Origin: a bacterium UBP1_UBA4771
Lineage (GTDB): Bacteria > Krumholzibacteriota > Krumholzibacteriia > Krumholzibacteriales > Krumholzibacteriaceae
DNA: 6,284 nt
Reading direction: 5' to 3'
Assembly: GCA_002403295.1 (NCBI GenBank)
Contig: DHHN01000021.1
Span: 1 to 6,284, forward strand
The notes beneath the pieces are model-generated. The model had not been told where the DNA came from, ran no database searches, and saw only the letters and a program-made list of their open reading frames with translations. Below are positions 1 to 4,438 of this stretch, one piece after another. Numbering within the stretch: the first letter of the stretch is position 1; each line of letters opens with the position of its first letter. The translations under genes were made by a program, and so were the position numbers.

Positions 1-417
1 CCGTGGCACGTGAAGTGCGACGCGGCGCTCCCCTGCGCGACGCAGAACGAAGTCGACGAGAACGACGCGAAGACGCTCGTGAAGAACGGGTGTATCTGCG
101 TGTCGGAAGGCGCCAACATGCCGAGCACGCCGCAGGCGGTCGAGGTGTTCCTCGGCGCCAAGATCCTCTACGGCCCCGGCAAGGCCGCGAACGCGGGCGG
201 CGTGTCGACGAGCGGGCTCGAGATGTCGCAGAACAGCCTGCGCCTCTCCTGGAGCCGCGAGGAAGTCGACCAGCGTCTGCACGGCATCATGAAGGCCATC
301 CACGCCCAGTGCGTCGAGTACGGCAAGGACGGCGCCTTCATCAACTACGTGAACGGCGCGAACGTCGCCGGTTTCATCAAGGTCGCCGACTCCATGATCG
401 ACCAGGGCGTCGTCTGA
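1..417 (+). CDS. gdhA: NADP-type glutamate dehydrogenase, C-terminal part (5' end outside window)
   Basis: Glutamate dehydrogenase interconverts 2-oxoglutarate plus ammonium and glutamate in the cytoplasm, linking nitrogen assimilation to the TCA cycle. The reading frame is open from base 1 and ends at TGA 415-417, giving 138 residues. This is roughly the last third of a protein that is about 450 residues in the hexameric E. coli GdhA type. Recognisable conserved blocks are LPCATQNEVDENDAKTLV (fragment residues 10-27), SEGANMPST (35-43), GPGKAANAGGVSTSGLEMSQN (58-78) and NYVNGANVAGFIKVAD (115-130). These match the small hexameric GdhA class and not the large NAD-type enzymes. NADP preference is inferred from class membership, because the Rossmann fingerprint lies mostly upstream of the window. 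The ATG at 10 is internal and is not the true start. The gene appears monocistronic at its 3' end, being followed directly by a strong terminator. No frameshift or odd residue was seen. Confidence 0.96.
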   Translation, partial: PWHVKCDAALPCATQNEVDENDAKTLVKNGCICVSEGANMPSTPQAVEVFLGAKILYGPGKAANAGGVSTSGLEMSQNSLRLSWSREEVDQRLHGIMKAIHAQCVEYGKDGAFINYVNGANVAGFIKVADSMIDQGVV

Positions 418-445
418 CGACCCGTTCCGGTCGGCGAGCGATGCG

Positions 446-476
446 AACGGGCCCCCTCCCGGGGGCCCGTTTTCTT
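446..476 (+). terminator. Intrinsic (rho-independent) terminator of gdhA
   Basis: A perfect 11-bp stem, AACGGGCCCCC (446-456) with GGGGGCCCGTT (461-471), encloses a 4-base TCCC loop. It runs into a short T-rich tail, TTTTCTT (470-476). It begins 29 bases after the gdhA stop. The tail favours the + direction; on the - strand there is no comparable U-tract after the stem, so it is probably one-directional. It should separate gdhA transcription from the corA unit. Confidence 0.93.
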
Positions 477-599
477 GCGGTTCCCCGGCCCGGCGGCCGG
501 CGGGGAGGGACCCGCCGGCGGATGCGGCCCCCGGGGAGGGGACTGCCGGCGAGCTCCCCCGAACGGCGCGAAAAAACACCGCGCGAAGAATATTTTCGG
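477..599. other. GC-rich non-coding stretch with strong inverted repeats
   Basis: No convincing gene was found here. The stretch holds a perfect 9-bp inverted repeat, GCCGGCGGG (496-504) with CCCGCCGGC (511-519), around a 6-base GAGGGA loop. A second, weaker one is GGGGAG (533-538) with CTCCCC (554-559). Neither is followed by a T-tract, so they are not typical intrinsic terminators. At this base composition such palindromes can arise by chance. From about 570 the sequence turns AT-rich towards the corA promoter. Confidence 0.5.
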
Positions 600-628
600 T
601 TGGAAAACCACGCGCCGCTTATTACAAT
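600..628 (+). promoter_or_regulatory. Sigma-70-like promoter for the corA unit
   Basis: A -35-like TTGGAA (600-605; 4 of 6 match TTGACA) is separated by exactly 17 bases from a -10-like TACAAT (623-628; 5 of 6 match TATAAT). It lies in the only clearly AT-rich patch of an otherwise GC-rich gap. Transcription would start near 635, leaving a leader of about 108 bases before the corA ATG. This is motif reading only; no transcript data are available. Confidence 0.6.
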
Positions 629-643
629 TAAGCCTGATTCAAT

Positions 644-733
644 CCTCACAGACATCCGGGTGAGGCGCGTGGCGGAACTGCCTCGACAACAGGGCTTCGA
701 CGGCGCGGACAGGCTCCCGCGGAACGCGGGGAG
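644..733 (+). promoter_or_regulatory. Structured 5' leader of corA with an RBS-masking hairpin
   Basis: Two local hairpins are visible. The first is CCTCAC (644-649) pairing with GTGAGG (660-665) around a 10-base loop. The second is CTCCCGCG (714-721) pairing with CGCGGGGAG (725-733) around a GAA loop, with one bulged G at 731, and it contains most of the corA Shine-Dalgarno sequence. A GCCTC at 680-684 can pair with GAGGC at either 662-666 or 731-735, so alternative folds exist in which the ribosome binding site is held differently. I do not recognise a known riboswitch class such as the M-box here. Regulation by folding is an inference, and GC-rich leaders form such pairs by chance. Confidence 0.35.
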
Positions 734-734
734 G
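728..734 (+). promoter_or_regulatory. Ribosome binding site of corA
   Basis: GGGGAGG ends 8 bases before the ATG at 743, a good Shine-Dalgarno match at normal spacing. Reading upstream in frame, no ATG, GTG or TTG occurs before an in-frame TGA at 635-637, so this site and ATG 743 fix the start. The site lies inside the hairpin at 714-733. Confidence 0.8.
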
Positions 735-742
735 CGGCCGGA

Positions 743-1672
743 ATGTACGACATTTTCAAAGCGACATCCGACGGGCTCGTCATCGTCAGCGAGTTCGAGA
801 AAAACTGCTGGGTGCGCGTCTCGGGCCCGACGAGCGAGGAGATCGACCTGCTCAGCGACACCTTTGTCGTGCCGCCGGCGTTTCTCACCGATCCCCTCGA
901 CGTGGACGAGCGCGCGCGCATCGAGATCGAGGAAGACGTCACCCTGATCGTCATCCGCATTCCCTTCTTCGAGGGCGAGGACATCGACATCCCCTACACG
1001 ACGATCCCGCTCGGCATCGTCCTCACCGGCGACAACATCATCACGGTGAGCGCCCGTCCCCTCGCGCATCTGCTCGACTTCGTCGACGGCAAGGTTCGAA
1101 CATTCTCGCACGAGTCGCGCGCGCGGTTCCTGCTCCAGATCTTCTCGCGCACGGCGCTCCTCTACCTGCGATACCTCAAGGACATCAACAAACGGACCGA
1201 CCAGATCGAGCGAGAGCTCCACAAATCGCTCAAGAACGAGGCGCTCATCAAGCTCCTCAATCTCGAGAAGAGCCTCGTGTACTTCACGACGTCGGTTCGC
1301 TCGAACGAGATCATGATGGAGCGGCTCGACAAGACGGGGCTGCGGATGAGCGAGGACGACCGCGACATGCTCGAGGACGTCATCATCGAGAACAAGCAGG
1401 CGATCGAAATGGCGAACATCTACAGCAACATCCTCAGCGGCATGATGGACGCCTTCGCCTCGGTCATCAACAACAACGTCAGCATCGTCATGAAGTTCCT
1501 CACCTCGGTCACGATCATCTTCATGATCCCCACCTTCGTCGCGAGCACGTACGGCATGAACGTCGCCCTGCCCTTTCAGCACTCGGGGCACGCGTTTCTC
1601 ATCGTGACGGGCATATCCCTCCTCCTCTCGCTCACGGGCGTCTGGATCTTCTGGAAGAGGAGATGGTTCTAG
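743..1672 (+). CDS. corA: CorA-family magnesium/divalent cation transporter
   Basis: CorA proteins are homopentameric inner-membrane channels that admit Mg2+, and in some cases Co2+ or Ni2+, gated by metal binding in their cytoplasmic domain. This 309-residue protein has the expected order: a cytoplasmic alpha/beta domain (about 1-120), a long helical region (about 125-249) with LLNLEKSLVYFTTSVRSNE (171-189), and two C-terminal membrane segments (about 250-269 and 284-304). The signature YGMN is at 270-273, straight after the first segment, and the basic tail KRRWF closes the protein. The loop after GMN is short (VALPFQHSGH) and lacks the acidic MPEL-type element of Thermotoga CorA. I believe this is seen in one CorA branch, so it is not evidence of a defect. 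Metal selectivity cannot be read from the sequence. The start is ATG 743, the only possible in-frame start, with a good RBS. The barrel-protein gene follows with a one-base overlap, so the two are probably one transcript. Confidence 0.95.
   Translation: MYDIFKATSDGLVIVSEFEKNCWVRVSGPTSEEIDLLSDTFVVPPAFLTDPLDVDERARIEIEEDVTLIVIRIPFFEGEDIDIPYTTIPLGIVLTGDNIITVSARPLAHLLDFVDGKVRTFSHESRARFLLQIFSRTALLYLRYLKDINKRTDQIERELHKSLKNEALIKLLNLEKSLVYFTTSVRSNEIMMERLDKTGLRMSEDDRDMLEDVIIENKQAIEMANIYSNILSGMMDAFASVINNNVSIVMKFLTSVTIIFMIPTFVASTYGMNVALPFQHSGHAFLIVTGISLLLSLTGVWIFWKRRWF
1657..1662 (+). promoter_or_regulatory. Ribosome binding site that decides the barrel-protein start
   Basis: GAGGAG lies inside the last codons of corA. 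It directly abuts the ATG at 1663, which is too close for normal initiation, but sits 9 bases before the GTG at 1672, a standard spacing. This favours GTG 1672 as the true start. Confidence 0.65.
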
Positions 1673-2409
1673 TGCGGGCCCTCGCGGCCTCAGCGCTGGC
1701 AATCCTGATCCTCGCCCCGGCGGGCGCGTCGTCGCAGGCGTGGCTCGATCTCGAGACGGGCGTCGTCTTCAGCGTGCGCAACGACGTGCGGATTCCCGGG
1801 GTGGGGGGCACGAAGGTTTCCCTCGTGGACGATCTCGCGGCCGATCACGAGCCGTTCTTCCGGGCGCGGGTCGGCTACTCGTTCGCGAAGCGGCACCACC
1901 TTTCGCTCCTCATCGCGCAGCTCTCGCTCCCCGCGTCGGGAGATCCGCCGCGGGATCTCCAGTTCAACGGAGTTCTCTTTCCGGCGGAGACCCCCCTCAA
2001 GGCCGAGTACCGCTTCGACTCGTACCGCCTCACGTACCGCTACACGCTCGCCTCGCGCGAGCGCTTCGAGGCGGGGATCGGCGCGACCGGCAAGATCCGC
2101 GACGCCGAGATCAAGATCGAGAGCAAAACGGCGGGGGCCTCGAAGAAGAACACCGGCTTCGTGCCGCTCGTCAACTTTTTCGTCCGCTGGTCCTTCTCGC
2201 CCGATTTCTGGGCCGTGCTCGAGGGCGACGCTCTCGCCGCCCCGCAGGGACGGGCCGAGGACGTTCTCGTCGCCGTGCAGTACTGGCCCTCGGAGAGGTT
2301 CGGCTTCAAGGGGGGCTGGCGCTTCCTCGAGGGGGGCGCCGACAACGACGAAGTCTACAACTTCGCGTTCCTCAGCTACGCCGTCGTCGGATTCTACGCG
2401 AACTTCTAG
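1672..2409 (+). CDS. Uncharacterised outer-membrane beta-barrel protein, secreted by signal peptide
   Basis: I recognise no named family and assign no function. From GTG 1672 the product is 245 residues (an ATG at 1663 would add three). The N-terminus is a signal peptide: Arg at 2, hydrophobic core ALAASALAILILAPAG (3-18), and likely cleavage after ASS (19-21) or two residues later. The mature part alternates polar and hydrophobic residues as in beta-strands, for example EYRFDSYRLTYRY (112-124) and FFVRWSF. It ends with FAFLSYAVVGFYANF (231-245), whose C-terminal Phe fits the outer-membrane assembly signal recognised by the BAM complex. At about 220 mature residues a small barrel of 8-10 strands is plausible. 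Motif-like, probably conserved segments are DDLAADHEPFFRARVGYSF (53-71), TGKIRDAEIKIES (139-151), EGDALAAPQGRAEDV (184-198) and EGGADNDEVYNFA (220-232). The start overlaps the corA stop by one base, which suggests translational coupling. A porin-like or structural role is possible but unproven. Confidence 0.8.
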   Translation: MRALAASALAILILAPAGASSQAWLDLETGVVFSVRNDVRIPGVGGTKVSLVDDLAADHEPFFRARVGYSFAKRHHLSLLIAQLSLPASGDPPRDLQFNGVLFPAETPLKAEYRFDSYRLTYRYTLASRERFEAGIGATGKIRDAEIKIESKTAGASKKNTGFVPLVNFFVRWSFSPDFWAVLEGDALAAPQGRAEDVLVAVQYWPSERFGFKGGWRFLEGGADNDEVYNFAFLSYAVVGFYANF

Positions 2410-2431
2410 GAGAACCCCGTCCGCCGCGCGT
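2410..2431. other. 22-base gap between convergent stops, no terminator seen
   Basis: The barrel gene (+) ends at TAG 2407-2409 and ligA (-) ends at its TGA on 2434-2432. Only weak pairing is visible between (GAAC 2412-2415 with GTTC 2430-2433) and there is no T- or A-tract. Transcripts from the two sides probably overlap at their 3' ends or end by another route such as Rho. Confidence 0.6.
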
Positions 2432-4438
2432 TCAGTTGTTCCCGACGAGCTTCCTGAATTCCTTCTCGGAAAGAATCGTCACGCCGAGCCGCCGGGCCTT
2501 CTCGAGCTTTGAGCCCGCCTCGACCCCGGCCACGACGTAACTCGTCTTGGCGCTCACGCTCGATGCGGCGCGGCCGCCGAGCGACTTCACGAGACGCTCG
2601 GCCTCGTCGCGCGAGAGCTCCTCGAGCGTTCCGGTGAAGACGAAGGTCTTGCCCGCGAGCGGGCGCGGGCCGGCGCGGCGCGGCGCCGGCAGCACGTCGA
2701 CGCCCAGGGAGCGGAGCTCGGCGACGAGGGCGCGCGTCCGCTTCTCGGCGAAGAAGCCCGACACGCTCGAGGCGGCCTCGGGGCCGATTTCGTGTATCTC
2801 GAGAAGATCGTCCTCCGCCGCCTCCATGACGGCGTCGAGCGTGCCGTAATGCCCGGCGAGCAGCGAGGCGACGTGCTCGCCGACGTTCCGGATGCCGAGA
2901 GCGTAGAGGAAGCGCTCGAGGGGAACCTGCTTCGCCGCTCGGAGCGCGGAGACGAGATTCGCGGCGGATTTCTCGGCGAAGCCGTCGAGCTCGAGGAGAG
3001 CGGCCTCGTCGAGCCGGTAGAGATCCGCGATGCTCCGCACGAGACCCCGCTCGACCATCGCCGCCACGGTCTTCGCGCCGAGCCCGTCGACGTCGAGCGC
3101 GCCCTTCGAGGCGTAGTGCTCGATCCCCCGCCGCAGCTGCATCGGGCAGCTCGGCCCCCCGGTGCAAAAGTGATACGCGCCGTCCTCCGCCACGCGAGCG
3201 CCGCACACGGGGCACGCGTCGGGCATCCGAAACGCCCCCCGCCGCTTCTCGCCCTTTCGCGGAATGCGCTCGACGATGGCGGGGATCACGTCCCCCGCGC
3301 GCTCGATGCGGACGGTGTCGCCGACGCGGATGTCCTTTTTCGCCACCTCGCCCGCGTTGTGAAGCGTCGCGCGGCTCACGGTGACGCCGCCGACGTCCAC
3401 CGGCCGGAGCAACGCCACGGGGGTGAGCTTGCCCGTGCGTCCGACCTGCACGACGATATCCTCGACGATCGTGATCTCCTTGCGGGCCTCGAACTTGAAG
3501 GCGATCGCCCAGCGCGGCGAGCGCGAGCGCACCCCGAGCCGCCCGCGCGCGGTCTTGTCGTCGATCTGAACGACGACGCCGTCGATCTCGAACGGGAGCG
3601 AGTCCCGCTTCACGGCGAGCGAGGCGTGAAACGCGATCGCCTCGTCGATCGCCCGGCAGGTCGTTCGGTGCGCGTCGACGAGGAGGCCCCACGACGAGAG
3701 GAGCTCGAGCTCGGCGCCGTGTGTCGCCGGCGCGTCGCCCCCCTCGATCGCCATGATCTCGTACGCGTAGAAAGCGAGCGGCCGCCCCGCCGTGATCCGC
3801 GAGTCGAGCTGGCGGAGAGAGCCGGCGGCGGCGTTCCGCGGATTGGCGAAGGCGGGCTGCTCGCGCTCGGTCATCCAGCGGTTGAGCTTCCGGAACGCCT
3901 CGAGCGGCATGATCGCCTCGCCTCGGATCGCGACCGTGCGCGGAAGCCGGGCGCCGCGAAGCCGGAGCGGCACGGTGCGTATCGTGCGGATGTTCGGCGT
4001 GACCTCCTCTCCCGTCGCGCCGTCGCCGCGCGTGGCGGCGCGCGCGAGCACCCCGTCCTCGTAGACGAGCTCGACCGAGAGACCGTCGAACTTGGGCTCG
4101 ACGGCGTAGAGGACCTCGTCCGTTTCGAGCCCTTTCCTGACTCGCCGGTCGAACTCGCGGGCATCCGCCTCGTCCGTCACCGATTCGAGGCTCAGCATCG
4201 GCTTCACGTGGGGCACCTTCGGCAGATCGTCGCGGGGGGGGGCGCCGACCCTCCGGGTCGGCGAGTCCGGAGTCGCGAGATCGGGATACGCCGCCTCGAG
4301 CGCGGCGAGCTCCCGGAGAAGCCGGTCGTACTCGGCGTCCGATATCTCGGGGCGGTCGAGGACGTGGTACAGATGGTCGTGCCGCGAGATCTCCTCGCGG
4401 AGCTTCGCGACACGTTTTTTCGCGTCGGTGCGATTCAT
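2432..4438 (-). CDS. ligA: NAD+-dependent DNA ligase LigA
   Basis: LigA seals nicks in duplex DNA using NAD+, joining Okazaki fragments and completing repair; it is normally essential. The 668-residue product is close to E. coli LigA (671) and has all domains. The NMN-binding Ia domain (about 1-68) holds HDHLYHVLDRPEISDAEYDRL (20-40). The adenylation domain has catalytic Lys116 in KFDG (116-119), GE at 173-174, NPRNAAAGSLRQLD (199-212), Arg278 and WAIAFKF (310-316, Lys315). An OB domain follows (about 320-400). The four-Cys zinc site is C409, C412, C425, C431. Helix-hairpin-helix repeats span about 440-580, and a BRCT domain spans about 592-668 (GKTFVFTGTLEELSRDEAE). The numbering runs one ahead of E. 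coli up to C412. One key position differs: DGVVVQID (286-293) has Gln291 where most LigA proteins have Lys (E. coli Lys290). The start is ATG 4438-4436, overlapping the upstream stop as ATGA. The preceding bases show no clear Shine-Dalgarno, so coupled translation is likely. A nine-C run covers codons 66-69. Confidence 0.97.
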   Translation of the reverse strand: MNRTDAKKRVAKLREEISRHDHLYHVLDRPEISDAEYDRLLRELAALEAAYPDLATPDSPTRRVGAPPRDDLPKVPHVKPMLSLESVTDEADAREFDRRVRKGLETDEVLYAVEPKFDGLSVELVYEDGVLARAATRGDGATGEEVTPNIRTIRTVPLRLRGARLPRTVAIRGEAIMPLEAFRKLNRWMTEREQPAFANPRNAAAGSLRQLDSRITAGRPLAFYAYEIMAIEGGDAPATHGAELELLSSWGLLVDAHRTTCRAIDEAIAFHASLAVKRDSLPFEIDGVVVQIDDKTARGRLGVRSRSPRWAIAFKFEARKEITIVEDIVVQVGRTGKLTPVALLRPVDVGGVTVSRATLHNAGEVAKKDIRVGDTVRIERAGDVIPAIVERIPRKGEKRRGAFRMPDACPVCGARVAEDGAYHFCTGGPSCPMQLRRGIEHYASKGALDVDGLGAKTVAAMVERGLVRSIADLYRLDEAALLELDGFAEKSAANLVSALRAAKQVPLERFLYALGIRNVGEHVASLLAGHYGTLDAVMEAAEDDLLEIHEIGPEAASSVSGFFAEKRTRALVAELRSLGVDVLPAPRRAGPRPLAGKTFVFTGTLEELSRDEAERLVKSLGGRAASSVSAKTSYVVAGVEAGSKLEKARRLGVTILSEKEFRKLVGNN
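4234..4242 (-). repeat. Nine-base homopolymer (C9 on the coding strand) in ligA
   Basis: The + strand has nine consecutive G; on the ligA strand this reads GCC CCC CCC CGC, encoding A66-P67-P68-R69 in the linker between the Ia and adenylation domains. The frame stays intact through it. It is the longest mononucleotide run noticed in the window and is a possible slippage or sequencing-error site. Confidence 0.9.

Noticed and set aside
496..519. Second terminator candidate (9-bp GC stem) downstream of gdhA
   Set aside because: There is no T-tract after the stem on either strand, and a complete terminator already lies just upstream. It is kept only as an inverted repeat.
635..742. M-box (ykoK) Mg2+ riboswitch in the corA leader
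   Set aside because: The leader is too short for the M-box aptamer (about 160-170 bases) and none of its conserved core could be recognised.
660..947. Possible leader peptide or small ORF starting at GTG 660 before corA
   Set aside because: No Shine-Dalgarno precedes it, and its frame runs far into corA as an Arg-rich shadow instead of ending as a compact leader peptide.
377..1702. 441-codon open frame on the - strand opposite gdhA's end, the intergenic gap and corA
   Set aside because: Composition is Asp/Glu/Arg/Val-rich without domain features, and it crosses a terminator and a promoter. It is a shadow of the real genes.
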